DNA of 12,562 nt, from positions 1 through 12,562 of the forward strand of contig JAFRQC010000130.1 of the NCBI GenBank assembly GCA_017428805.1. Reading direction: 5' to 3'. Each line of letters starts with the position of its first letter. Position 1 is the first letter of the stretch. A program made the translations under genes and the position numbers. This document shows positions 1 through 7,560 of the stretch, in pieces. The stretch is from Prevotella sp. (GTDB lineage Bacteria; Bacteroidota; Bacteroidia; Bacteroidales; Bacteroidaceae). The notes under the pieces are model-generated. The model saw only the letters and a list, made by a program, of their open reading frames with translations. It was not told the DNA's origin and ran no database searches.

Positions 1-252
1 GACCAGCAGTTCAACCACGAACAGCAGGATATACAGCGCTATCAGTGGAGTAAACCATTCGGGATTCTTATGGGTGATGATACTGTCGGTATAGACCTGC
101 TGGAACAGTGAGGGGAATATGCAGGCTATGGAGTCGATGGCCACAATAATGACGCCGTTGAAGGCTAACAGCATGTTGCCCTTCAGGAAATAGCGGAATG
201 CCGAGATGATCGACAGACGGGGAGACCTGTGTTGCTGCTGACCTGTATTCAT
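1..252 (-). CDS. ABC transporter permease/ATPase of NHLP/NHLM bacteriocin-export type (5' part only)
   Basis: Only the first 84 codons are in the window, starting MNTGQQQHRSP; the gene runs off the left edge. After a short polar N-terminus come two hydrophobic stretches, about residues 27-47 and 66-84. Between them lies a segment (FPSLFQQVYTDSII, then a Trp-containing loop) that resembles the first transmembrane helix and loop of exporter permeases fused to an ATPase. The ATG lies inside the stop codon of the HlyD-like gene (ATGA, 4-bp overlap), so the two are almost certainly co-translated and form one inner-membrane export complex. The product starts directly at the permease, so there is no N-terminal C39 leader-peptidase domain; if the exported peptides need processing, the protease is encoded elsewhere. 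The ATPase motifs lie outside the window, so the family call rests on this N-terminus and on the partner gene. Confidence 0.75.
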   Translation of the reverse strand, partial: MNTGQQQHRSPRLSIISAFRYFLKGNMLLAFNGVIIVAIDSIACIFPSLFQQVYTDSIITHKNPEWFTPLIALYILLFVVELLV

Positions 253-1103
253 TCGAACTTCAGTTTTAGGTTACGGAAACGCGTGCGGCTCGCCTCGAAG
301 AGATATTGGAACATGCTGAGGCGGCGGGTCTCGGTGAGCACCGAACAGTAGGTGCCAAAGTCCATGCTCACGTCGTCGGGCTGGCCAAACGACCAGTCAT
401 AAGAAGTGGGGTCTGAAGGGTCGCGCTGCAGATCGATAATGACTTCATAGACCACCTTCTGGCCTTCGCCCAAGAGTCGCTGAGCCAGGACGTCGGACTT
501 CAGTCTCTGGCGCACATCGGCGGCATTGGCAGGATAGCGTACCACCTGTGTGATGCGTCCGCGCACATAGCCGATCTCATCACGCTTCTCGTCGGCAGGC
601 CACACCTGGGCCTCCATACCTATACGCAGGTCGCGCTGGGCTTCATTGTCAGCATAGGCAACGAGCTGGGTTCGCTGTGGCTGTGCACCAGAGGCATTCC
701 CCTCAATAACGCTCACAATGGGTCCGAAGGCCTCAAAGGGCTCATTGTCTGTCTTCGTGCTGATGACCAGTCCATTGACTGTACTCGTCAGGAAACTATG
801 GCTGTCACCGATGGATACCATGGCTATCGTCTGTCCCTCATGCACACTGTCGCCATTATGCACCAGCATGGAGCGCACGATACCATTGTTGGGCAACGTG
901 ATGTCGGTGGTTCCCTGCACGGGAAAGACCACTCCCGAATAATAGGCCTTGTCGCTCACATTACCCAAAAAGCCCCATACGATGAATGCTGCCAGTAGCA
1001 ACGCTGCTGCCGCAGCCAACAGATAGGTGGGAACATAAGTCACACGCAGATGGTCGGCAAGCTGCTCGGGCGATTGAATAGTTTTCTCAGAATCTTCTTT
1101 CAT
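249..1103 (-). CDS. HlyD-like periplasmic adaptor of an NHLP/NHLM-type peptide export system
   Basis: The 284-residue product has a short cytoplasmic N-terminus containing SPEQLADHLRVT, one membrane helix at about residues 26-46, and a WGFLGNV junction. Two lipoyl-like half-motifs follow: about 73-97 (NNGIVRSMLVHNGDSVHEGQ) and about 108-134. The C-terminal half is a beta-rich adaptor region with an IGMEAQVWPA segment near 161-170. There is no long coiled coil, so it is shorter than classical type I HlyD proteins. The SPEQL/RVT start, the W-x-x-x-G junction and the overall order match the NHLM bacteriocin-system secretion proteins as I know the family. It probably links the inner-membrane ABC exporter encoded just downstream to an outer-membrane channel. 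The start at 1103 lies 21 bp downstream of a strong Bacteroidetes promoter box; an ATG at 1110 is out of frame. Confidence 0.82.
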   Translation of the reverse strand: MKEDSEKTIQSPEQLADHLRVTYVPTYLLAAAAALLLAAFIVWGFLGNVSDKAYYSGVVFPVQGTTDITLPNNGIVRSMLVHNGDSVHEGQTIAMVSIGDSHSFLTSTVNGLVISTKTDNEPFEAFGPIVSVIEGNASGAQPQRTQLVAYADNEAQRDLRIGMEAQVWPADEKRDEIGYVRGRITQVVRYPANAADVRQRLKSDVLAQRLLGEGQKVVYEVIIDLQRDPSDPTSYDWSFGQPDDVSMDFGTYCSVLTETRRLSMFQYLFEASRTRFRNLKLKFE

Positions 1104-1124
1104 ATTTCATATATCATTTTCATG

Positions 1125-1156
1125 CAAAATTAACTATTTTTCTCCAAAGTACCAAG
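1125..1156 (-). promoter_or_regulatory. Bacteroidetes-type promoter of the exporter operon
   Basis: On the minus strand TAATTTTG (1132-1125) matches the TAnnTTTG -7 box and CTTG (1156-1153) the -33 box, with exactly 20 bp between them. It reads toward the HlyD-like gene. The upstream part, CTTGGTACTTTGGAG, is nearly identical to that of the lipoprotein A promoter (CTTGGTAGTTTGGAG at 2385-2371). Confidence 0.8.
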
Positions 1157-1180
1157 CCTTGGAATCATTATTTCGATATT

Positions 1181-1214
1181 TTTGCATATTTTGAAACAAT
1201 TTTCGCAGATTTTG
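1181..1214 (-). repeat. Phased direct repeats upstream of the exporter promoter (putative regulator site)
   Basis: Two 13-bp elements occur, at 1181-1193 (plus strand TTTGCATATTTTG) and 1202-1214 (TTCGCAGATTTTG, two mismatches). Their starts are 21 bp apart. The proximal copy is 24 bp from the -33 box. The same arrangement occurs at 2410-2465 and 7617-7650. Confidence 0.7.
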
Positions 1215-1261
1215 CAAGTCTCATCACGGAAATTCAACATGCTCGCCACCAAAGTAAGCAT

Positions 1262-1300
1262 AAAAAACCGCCGAGCACATCCTTTCGGATGCCTCGGCGG
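1262..1300 (-). terminator. Rho-independent terminator of lipoprotein A
   Basis: Read on the minus strand, the CCGCCGAG arm pairs with CTCGGCGG through a 5-bp inner stem (CATCC/GGATG) closed by a GAAA tetraloop, and a run of six T follows directly. It starts about 15 bp past the lipoprotein A stop codon, so it ends that transcript before the exporter promoter at 1156. Confidence 0.92.
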
Positions 1301-1315
1301 CGGTTATGGAAAATC

Positions 1316-2320
1316 TTAAAAAGCGAGGCAGGCACGAACATAGTTTTCTAAGTTCCAAGGATCGCTGTCCCAGCCGTTGCCGTCAAAGCTGTAGCACCAC
1401 ACATCGTCATAATAACGCTCATGTTCTGTATCAGACCAATAGCGGTCCGATTTCAAATTAGTGCCGCCGACGCTGGAGAAACCGTCACGCAGGGTGATAT
1501 AGTCTCCAACATTAATCATGTCCTTCCACTCGGACTTGGTGGCAAGTTTCCATTTGCCGTTGGATAAGGCAGGTTTGTGGGCGGCAGCGGTCGAACTGGC
1601 CTTTCCCGAGTCCATTTTACCCTCGTCGGTCAGCGCGAGCGCCAGTCCTTTGCCTTCTTCATCAACGTAGCAAATCTTGGCTATTGCGGTCACGCCGCCA
1701 GGCAGGCTTGAGTAATCATAGTTCTTGCCGTCATCGCCGATAACCTGTCCCACTGCGGGGCTGGTCAGGTTAAGTGAAACGGGGCCTGCCTGCGTCTTCT
1801 TCCCGATGTCAGCCGCCTTGTTGGCATCGGCCTTGGCAAGCGTACCAGAATAGCTGCCGTTGGACAGCCACACACTACCGTTGTTGTAGGCCAGGCTCGT
1901 GTTGGATACATTGGTCATGTCGTTGCCATAACTGCCGCCGGCGCCGCGGGTCAGCGCATAGGTCTCACCTGTGACAGGATCACTAAGCTGTACTCTGCCG
2001 TCGGCGAGCAGACGCCAATTGAAACCGGCATCCTCCGGACCGCCATAGACGGCCAATGGCTCGTCGCTCTTGTCGTCAAATGCAGCCAGATAGATGCAAC
2101 CAGTGTGGTCAGCATTGACCTCCACGGCCAGCAGCACACGGCTGTAGGGTTCGCCCGTCTCAGTCACGTCGGCATATTCAAACTCGTCCCACCACAGCCC
2201 GATAAGGCTCTGTTCCAGGACACTCGTGTCGGGAGTGGATGGATTGTCCACAGCCGTGCAGCCAGTAAGGCCCAACAGGACCACTGCAGCTGCAAACATT
2301 GCAAGAAATTTCTGTTTCAT
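1316..2320 (-). CDS. Lipoprotein A: shared N-terminal module plus DUF1566/FISUMP-like C-terminal domain
   Basis: The 334-residue lipoprotein has a signal peptide ending in the lipobox LTGC (Cys21). Residues 1 to about 170 form a module that recurs in lipoprotein B (5906-7528): 29 of the first 30 residues and about 72 of the first 94 are identical, including GLWW, EFEYADVTE, NADHTG and YGGP. A second domain follows, beginning near residue 186 with PAVGQVIGDDGKNY. It has AIAKICYVDEEGKGLALAL at about 212-230, KLATKSEWKDM at 258-268, RYWSDTE at 293-299 and a YVRACLAF end. These are the hallmarks I associate with DUF1566 and Fibrobacter succinogenes major paralogous (FISUMP) domains, of unknown function and often surface-exposed. 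The start was set at 2320, not the in-frame ATG at 2356, because that fits the signal peptide and the paralogue's start, and 2356 lies within the promoter -7 box. Function is unknown. Confidence 0.85.
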   Translation of the reverse strand: MKQKFLAMFAAAVVLLGLTGCTAVDNPSTPDTSVLEQSLIGLWWDEFEYADVTETGEPYSRVLLAVEVNADHTGCIYLAAFDDKSDEPLAVYGGPEDAGFNWRLLADGRVQLSDPVTGETYALTRGAGGSYGNDMTNVSNTSLAYNNGSVWLSNGSYSGTLAKADANKAADIGKKTQAGPVSLNLTSPAVGQVIGDDGKNYDYSSLPGGVTAIAKICYVDEEGKGLALALTDEGKMDSGKASSTAAAHKPALSNGKWKLATKSEWKDMINVGDYITLRDGFSSVGGTNLKSDRYWSDTEHERYYDDVWCYSFDGNGWDSDPWNLENYVRACLAF

Positions 2321-2353
2321 TGTTTTTATATTATATTTGTTTCTAATTGTTTG

Positions 2354-2385
2354 CAAATATAAGCATTTCCCTCCAAACTACCAAG
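2354..2385 (-). promoter_or_regulatory. Promoter of lipoprotein A
   Basis: On the minus strand TATATTTG (2361-2354) is the -7 box and CTTG (2385-2382) the -33 box, with exactly 20 bp between them. The leader between box and ATG is almost identical to that of lipoprotein B, including CAAATATAATATAAA just before the start. The shared leader indicates that the duplication included the regulatory DNA. Confidence 0.82.
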
Positions 2386-2409
2386 CCCTAATCGCCCTCA
2401 AAATCACCA

Positions 2410-2465
2410 TTTGCTAAGTTTGAAACATTTTTTTGCACATTTTGAAACATTTTTTGCATATTTTG
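2410..2465 (-). repeat. Three phased direct repeats upstream of the lipoprotein A promoter
   Basis: Plus-strand copies are TTTGCTAAGTTTG (2410-2422), TTTGCACATTTTG (2432-2444) and TTTGCATATTTTG (2453-2465), with starts 22 and 21 bp apart. The proximal copy is 24 bp from the -33 box, as at the other two promoters. It has one more copy than those sites. The set lies in the divergent region shared with the phosphatase gene, whose own -33 box is 83 bp away. Confidence 0.72.
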
Positions 2466-2548
2466 TGAGTTGGGCGGTTGAATTCACATCCATTTGCGAG
2501 TGCTTGCCGTTGATTTGGTGATTGGTTATTAAAAAAGGTAAAAAGTTC

Positions 2549-2577
2549 TTGTTTTTGATCAATTAATTGTAATTTTG
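2549..2577 (+). promoter_or_regulatory. Candidate promoter of the phosphatase lipoprotein
   Basis: TAATTTTG at 2570-2577 matches the Bacteroidetes -7 box. A TTG at 2549-2551 lies 18 bp upstream of it, slightly shorter than the 20 bp at the other promoters here. The ATG follows 38 bp after the box. No Shine-Dalgarno sequence is visible before the start. Confidence 0.6.
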
Positions 2578-2615
2578 CCGTCGAAAATGGGATTGTATTA
2601 ATAATACTTGAAGTT

Positions 2616-3788
2616 ATGAAGATTCCTCAATCAAAATGTTTGTACGCCTCTGTATTATTGCAGAGCAGTTGGAGGACTGCTGCCCTCTTGGTTTTTGTAA
2701 GTTTGCTATCGGTAACTATCTCTTGCTCATCCGATGACAATCCCGCACCCATCGAGGAGGTGATGGTGAAAGGCATGATCACATCTTATACTTCGTCAGG
2801 GGGAGCAATGTTGGATATTACGAAAGCAGATATGACAAAGGCAGGCTTCACGTTTGGCGATGTCATTAGCGTCACCATCGACAACAAAGAAATCGTGATG
2901 CCTTATTACGACGGCTTTTACGGGCGCAACGGTGAATACCTTTGCGTGGCTTATTCCACTTCTCCAACCATCCGTATCGCGGTCTGTAATGGCAGTTTGC
3001 CTGAGGAACTCCTTGGACTGGAGGGACATGCCGTTATCATTAGGATGACGGAAAAGGGTGGCCGTCTGGACGTACAAGAGGCGATGAGCGCGGAATACTC
3101 ATGTAACCGCGAGGATTTTCCTAACCTCTCTGATGAAGAGTATGCCAATGCACGCGTCGTAAACGCCGGTAACATCGCAAACGGCATTCTGCACCGCTGT
3201 TCCTCGCCGTTCTACAATTTTATTAACCGCGCTTATTATGTATCGGTATATCTGGAGGACAAACAGGTACAGACTTTGCTCAACCTTGCTAACACTGTTG
3301 ATACTATTCAGCCTTCCGACATGCCTTCTTATAGCCGTACACTATGGGAGGAAAGCAGAGTGATACATTGCCCCCTGAAGGTTGACCCTACGGCAGACGA
3401 CTTCAGCAATAAACTAATAGAGGCGTTGAAGGAACTACCGTCGTATCCAGCGCCCTATGCCGTGCATTGTATGGAAGGTAAGGATCGCACAGGATATGTG
3501 TGTGCACTACTTGAAGGATTGTGCGGGGCAACGTACAAGGAGATAGTGGCCGACTATCTGATTACCTTTTACAACTATTACCAGTATACCCCAGATAATA
3601 ATCCTCAATTTTGCAACACATTGGTGTCGTTGAGGCTCAATCCGTGCCTGATGCATTATGCCGGCGTTGATGACGAGTCACAACTGCCGGACACAGATTA
3701 TGCACAAGCAATCTCGAGTTATCTGCTCTCTCACGGCATGAGCCAACAGCAACTTGATGCACTGGTTCAGGCGCTGACAACTCCATGA
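2616..3788 (+). CDS. Lipoprotein tyrosine/serine phosphatase (Y_phosphatase3-like)
   Basis: The 390-residue protein has a somewhat long signal sequence with lipobox VTISC (Cys37) followed by SSDDNPAP, so it is probably a lipoprotein acting outside the cytoplasm. The catalytic P-loop HCMEGKDRTG lies at 284-293, with Cys285 as nucleophile and Arg291 as phosphate-binding residue. VNAGNIANGILHR (182-194) corresponds to the N-terminal signature of Y_phosphatase3-type enzymes, which remove phosphate from Tyr/Ser or small molecules. Residues about 48-160 form a separate beta-rich domain with GDVISVTIDN and NGSLPEELLGL. It reminds me of the C-terminal domain of SAM hydroxide adenosyltransferases; this is a resemblance only. 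The gene stands alone on the plus strand, diverging from lipoprotein A and converging with the SpoIIE-type gene, whose end is 10 bp away. The substrate is unknown. Confidence 0.82.
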   Translation: MKIPQSKCLYASVLLQSSWRTAALLVFVSLLSVTISCSSDDNPAPIEEVMVKGMITSYTSSGGAMLDITKADMTKAGFTFGDVISVTIDNKEIVMPYYDGFYGRNGEYLCVAYSTSPTIRIAVCNGSLPEELLGLEGHAVIIRMTEKGGRLDVQEAMSAEYSCNREDFPNLSDEEYANARVVNAGNIANGILHRCSSPFYNFINRAYYVSVYLEDKQVQTLLNLANTVDTIQPSDMPSYSRTLWEESRVIHCPLKVDPTADDFSNKLIEALKELPSYPAPYAVHCMEGKDRTGYVCALLEGLCGATYKEIVADYLITFYNYYQYTPDNNPQFCNTLVSLRLNPCLMHYAGVDDESQLPDTDYAQAISSYLLSHGMSQQQLDALVQALTTP

Positions 3789-3798
3789 TAACCTGTTC

Positions 3799-5865
3799 TC
3801 ACTGCGCAATATAGAGACACATCATCGTGAGGTCGTCGCTGGGTTCTGCCCCGTTACGGTGAGCCTCGACCTCAGCGCGGAGCTTTTCTATGAGTTGCTG
3901 CGATGAACTGAAACTGGTGTTGCGCAGAATTTCGATCAGACGTGCATCGCTGAACTCCTCTTTCTCCTTGTTTTCCGCCTCATTCAGTCCGTCGGTATAG
4001 ATGAAGAACGGTCGGCCCTTGATGGTGTCCATCTCTTCACCCTCAAAATCCATTCCAGGTAAGACACCTATAGGCACATTGGGCTGCATCTTCAGGAACG
4101 TGACATTATCGCCGCCACATCCGATGACGGGCGGATTATGGCCTGCATTGCAGAACGAGAGATGGCCGGTAGTGAGGTCAACGAGACCGAGCCAGAAGGT
4201 CACGAACATATTGTTCTCATTGTCGTCGCCCGATAAGGCATCGTTCATGCGGGTGCATATCTCTGCAGGCGACATCTCCTGTTTGGCCAGCGTGAGGAAC
4301 AGGCGCGTGGCCTGAGCCATAAACAGCGAGGCAGGAACCCCCTTGCCGCTGACGTCACCCACGCAGAAATAAAGTTTGTCTCCTTGCAGTAGATAGTTAT
4401 AGAGGTCGCCGCCCACCTCCTTGGCAGGTGTCATCGAAGCGTACATGTCAAGGCCCTTGATGTCAGGGAACACGCTGGGCACCATCGACATCTGTATGTT
4501 GCGGGCAATGCGCAGCTCACTCTCCATACGCTCCTTGATCGCCGTGGTCTCCTCCAATTGGTCGTAGGCCACCTTCAACGCCTCGTGGGCCTTCTTCAGT
4601 CTCGCTGCCATGCGGTTACGTACGAAGATATAGATGACAAGGGCGAGGATGAGGGCAGCCATGACGGCCAGGCGGGTCCACCACTGCTGTCGCTCCATTT
4701 GCTCTTTCTCTGCCGTCATCTCCGCTTCCTTCTGACGCACAGCCTCCTCCTCGATGGCATCCTGCCGGCGCTGCTTGGTGATGGCTGAGTCGAGGTGCTC
4801 CACTATTTGTACGCTCACGGCACGTGCCGTATCAACCCGGTCGGCCATCATGTTCACGTAGAATTTCTTCAGCATCCACTCCTGAATCGTCTGCAGCGAA
4901 TAGTCCACACCGTACTCTCTGATGAGTCTTTCGGTGCTTCTGAGGTTGTCTGCGGCATCATTCCACAGACCGGCTTGACGCAGATAGTCGCTGCCGAGTA
5001 TCAAGCCTTCTGCCGTCAGCGAATAGCTCGTATCCAAGAAATCCTCATATACCTTGGCAGCCTCGGCCTTGCGCCCCACGCCCTCGAGGGCCGTAGCACG
5101 ATAGACGAAATAGCGTGCCCGCTGCTTGTCGGCATAGTCAGGACGAGCATCCGACAGTTTGTCGTAGGCCTCAAGCAGTTTGTCGTAGCGGTCTATCCAG
5201 TACATCGCCTTCTTGTAGTCGTGGATTTCCAAGAAGTTGTAGCAGATATTGATGACGCCGACGAAGGCATCACGGTAGGCTATCGCATTCGGATTCTTCT
5301 CCATATTGTCAAGATGGGCTTGATAAGCCTCCTCCAGACTCTTATTGGTAGCCTCCTCGCTCAGTCCGAAGCGGCTCTGGCAGCAGCCCTGGTAGATGAG
5401 CAGGTTGATGTAGTCGCTCGTCATACTGGCGTCATGCTTCTTGAGGTGCTCCAATGCAGGTATGGCCACCTTCAGGCCCGCCTCATATTCGCCCCATGTG
5501 CATTTCAAGCCCGTCAGTCGGCTGGCGATGGCGGCATAGACTTCCAAATCCTCTGGGGTGTTGGCGTCGTCCATGGCGGCCATGCCCTTGGTCCAGTAGA
5601 GTTCTGCCAGGCGCTTCTTATGTGTACGGTCGCTGGCATACCCCAACCAGTAGTAAGCCTTGCCTTCGCTGAGACCGCCCGTTTCCTTCAGACTGTCGGC
5701 CAGCAAGGCGATACGGTCATAGTTTTTAGTTTCATAGGCGACATTGATCAGACTGTCGGCCTCTTGTTGCTGCTTGCTCGTCGCAGAACTGTTGATGTCA
5801 CAACCCGTAACTGTCAGCAGCAGCATACCGACAACCGAACAAATAGCAATCTTCTTGATACCCAT
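3799..5865 (-). CDS. TPR-containing membrane SpoIIE/PP2C-type serine/threonine phosphatase
   Basis: The 688-residue product begins with a lipoprotein-type signal (lipobox TVTGC, Cys22) followed by Asp23. Residues about 30-365 are helical with TPR-like repeats (for example YYWLGYASD and ARYFVYRATALEG). A charged coiled segment (365-394), a membrane helix (about 397-416) and a linker helix (419-457) follow. A PP2C/SpoIIE domain (about 465-688) contains ELRIARNIQMSMVP, EVGGDLY, GDVSGKGVPASLFMA, YTDGLNEA and PSDDLT; Asp487, Asp504, Asp625 and Asp678 are the likely metal ligands. Such RsbU/SpoIIE enzymes dephosphorylate anti-sigma-antagonist proteins in partner switching. The topology suggests a periplasmic sensor half and a cytoplasmic catalytic half. 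It starts 40 bp after the lipoprotein B stop with no promoter between, so the two are probably co-transcribed. No STAS or anti-sigma kinase gene is visible, so its target is unknown. Confidence 0.88.
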   Translation of the reverse strand: MGIKKIAICSVVGMLLLTVTGCDINSSATSKQQQEADSLINVAYETKNYDRIALLADSLKETGGLSEGKAYYWLGYASDRTHKKRLAELYWTKGMAAMDDANTPEDLEVYAAIASRLTGLKCTWGEYEAGLKVAIPALEHLKKHDASMTSDYINLLIYQGCCQSRFGLSEEATNKSLEEAYQAHLDNMEKNPNAIAYRDAFVGVINICYNFLEIHDYKKAMYWIDRYDKLLEAYDKLSDARPDYADKQRARYFVYRATALEGVGRKAEAAKVYEDFLDTSYSLTAEGLILGSDYLRQAGLWNDAADNLRSTERLIREYGVDYSLQTIQEWMLKKFYVNMMADRVDTARAVSVQIVEHLDSAITKQRRQDAIEEEAVRQKEAEMTAEKEQMERQQWWTRLAVMAALILALVIYIFVRNRMAARLKKAHEALKVAYDQLEETTAIKERMESELRIARNIQMSMVPSVFPDIKGLDMYASMTPAKEVGGDLYNYLLQGDKLYFCVGDVSGKGVPASLFMAQATRLFLTLAKQEMSPAEICTRMNDALSGDDNENNMFVTFWLGLVDLTTGHLSFCNAGHNPPVIGCGGDNVTFLKMQPNVPIGVLPGMDFEGEEMDTIKGRPFFIYTDGLNEAENKEKEEFSDARLIEILRNTSFSSSQQLIEKLRAEVEAHRNGAEPSDDLTMMCLYIAQ

Positions 5866-5905
5866 TAATCTGTTATATTATAATTGTTTTTTATCATCAA
5901 AACAA

Positions 5906-7528
5906 TTAATAGTTCGCCCTCATCCACTCGATGATCCTGAGGAAAAAGGTAAGGGCCGATACCTCATGGTTGGTGACACCGAGTTCCTTTGTCGTTTCGG
6001 AGCTGTACTCACCGACAAACTCCTCCGTCTTGATACCCTTGTCCTTGAGGAACTTGCTCATGGCATAGAAGTTCTCCACAGGCACGACATCGTCTTTCGT
6101 ATCGTGGAAGAGCATCACGTCGAAGTCTTTGCGGGGTGTCCAGCCACTGGTGAGCGCATCCGCGCTGAAGGCGCTCTTGAATCGGCGCGACAAGGAACTG
6201 TTGGTATTGAGGACGGCATCTGTGCAGATGTCGCTCGTCTTTTTGGTCTTGATAAGCTCCTCGTCGAGGGCTCTGCGCTTGTTCTGCTTGCTGAGGAACC
6301 ACTCGTCGAAGTTCTTGGCCACGGGATCCTTCAGATAGTCGTGGATGTCGTAACCCAGACGGCAGAAGTGATTGTAGGCATAGAGCACGTTGCAGACGGT
6401 GCTGGGCATCTCGGTGTAGCCCTGGGTGATGGCATCGTACATCGAGTTGATGTCATAGGGACCGTCGCCGGCGAAGGCACGCTTTACCTTGATCTCCGGA
6501 TGGCGCTCTGAAATCTCGCGCAGCACGGCCATCGTGGTCTGCCCGCCCTCCGAATAGCCTGCGATGACGAAGTCGTTGCCTTTCTTCACCTGCAGGTCTT
6601 CTATCAACCGCTTGGCAGCGAGGTAGGCATCGAGCGAGGCGCGTCCGTTGGCCCGTGAGATACAGTAGGCCTGCGGCTCTTTCTCCGTGATACCGAAGCC
6701 GTAGTAGTCGGGTGCCACGACGATGAAGTTGGTGAAGGCCGCCCCCGTCGGGAACTCGACGGCTCCACGCGACGGTGCCTGCGTGGTGGCATAGATCGTA
6801 AAGTGGTTGTAGAGCAGGATGCCGTTATAGGGCTTATTGTCCTCAATCAGTGTCTTGTCCACCGTGATGGTACCGCTGAGTGTGCAGGGCTTGCCGAAGG
6901 GGTCGATTGAAGGATAGTTGAACACGTAGTTCATATAGTCGGGGAAGATCTCCACCGGGATGCTGTCGGTGATGCAGGCCGGAGGGAGGGTGGATTTCGC
7001 CATCCAGTCCTGAATCAAACCGTTCGTACCACTTTTGTCTTTGGTAAGCGACCCTTTATGTGATGCATTGCTGAAGGTGACATTCCCCGACGTATAATTC
7101 ATCTCTATCTGACTGATATCGACAAAGCTGCCGTTATTCCCTTTACCGCGTGTACGGGACGGCATCATGGACGTGCCCGTATTCGGGTCAGTCAGGATGA
7201 TACGCCCTTCGGGTGTCACCTGCCATGTGAACGGTGCGTCCTTTGGACCGCCGTAGATCTCGAGCGGCTCGTTGAATTCGTCATCAAACACAGCCAGCGC
7301 GACGTAGCCTGTGTGGTCGGCATTGGCCTCCACTACGATCAAGGCGCGGTTGAACGGCTTGCCGTTCTCAGTCACGTCAGCATACTCAAACTCTTCCCAC
7401 CACAGACCGACAAGGCTCTGTTCCAGGTCACTCGTGACGGGAGTGGATGGATTGTCCACAGCCGTGCAGCCAGTAAGGCACAACAGGACCACTGCAGCTG
7501 CAAACATTGCAAGAAATTTCTGTTTCAT
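5906..7528 (-). CDS. Lipoprotein B: shared N-terminal module plus secretory-lipase-like alpha/beta hydrolase
   Basis: The 540-residue lipoprotein has lipobox LTGC (Cys21). Residues 1 to about 170 are the same module as in lipoprotein A, about 77% identical over the first 94 residues and weaker after that. From about residue 170 it becomes an alpha/beta hydrolase: oxyanion/strand region VVAPDYYGFG (270-279), nucleophile elbow AGYSEGG (323-329, Ser326), acid region HDTKDDVVP (475-483, Asp479 or Asp480) and GVTNHEVSALTFF with the probable catalytic His521. The spacing and the GDGPYDI segment after the elbow resemble secretory lipases or large carboxylesterases, which cleave lipid or acyl esters. 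The hydrolase part aligns with no segment of lipoprotein A. Location is probably the outer membrane or cell surface. It is first gene of an operon with the SpoIIE-type phosphatase. The substrate cannot be told from sequence. Confidence 0.86.
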   Translation of the reverse strand: MKQKFLAMFAAAVVLLCLTGCTAVDNPSTPVTSDLEQSLVGLWWEEFEYADVTENGKPFNRALIVVEANADHTGYVALAVFDDEFNEPLEIYGGPKDAPFTWQVTPEGRIILTDPNTGTSMMPSRTRGKGNNGSFVDISQIEMNYTSGNVTFSNASHKGSLTKDKSGTNGLIQDWMAKSTLPPACITDSIPVEIFPDYMNYVFNYPSIDPFGKPCTLSGTITVDKTLIEDNKPYNGILLYNHFTIYATTQAPSRGAVEFPTGAAFTNFIVVAPDYYGFGITEKEPQAYCISRANGRASLDAYLAAKRLIEDLQVKKGNDFVIAGYSEGGQTTMAVLREISERHPEIKVKRAFAGDGPYDINSMYDAITQGYTEMPSTVCNVLYAYNHFCRLGYDIHDYLKDPVAKNFDEWFLSKQNKRRALDEELIKTKKTSDICTDAVLNTNSSLSRRFKSAFSADALTSGWTPRKDFDVMLFHDTKDDVVPVENFYAMSKFLKDKGIKTEEFVGEYSSETTKELGVTNHEVSALTFFLRIIEWMRANY

Positions 7529-7560
7529 TGTTTTATATTATATTTGTTTTTAATTGTTTG

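Noticed and set aside
2321..2356. Upstream in-frame ATG for lipoprotein A
   Set aside because: It would sit in the -7 box and add residues before a normal signal peptide; the paralogue begins at the downstream Met.
4795..5868. 357-codon plus-strand frame opposite the TPR half of the phosphatase
   Set aside because: Antisense to a well-supported gene, no recognisable domain, no promoter box.
5744..6511. 255-codon plus-strand frame across the phosphatase/lipoprotein B junction
   Set aside because: It overlaps both genes on the opposite strand and has no supporting features.
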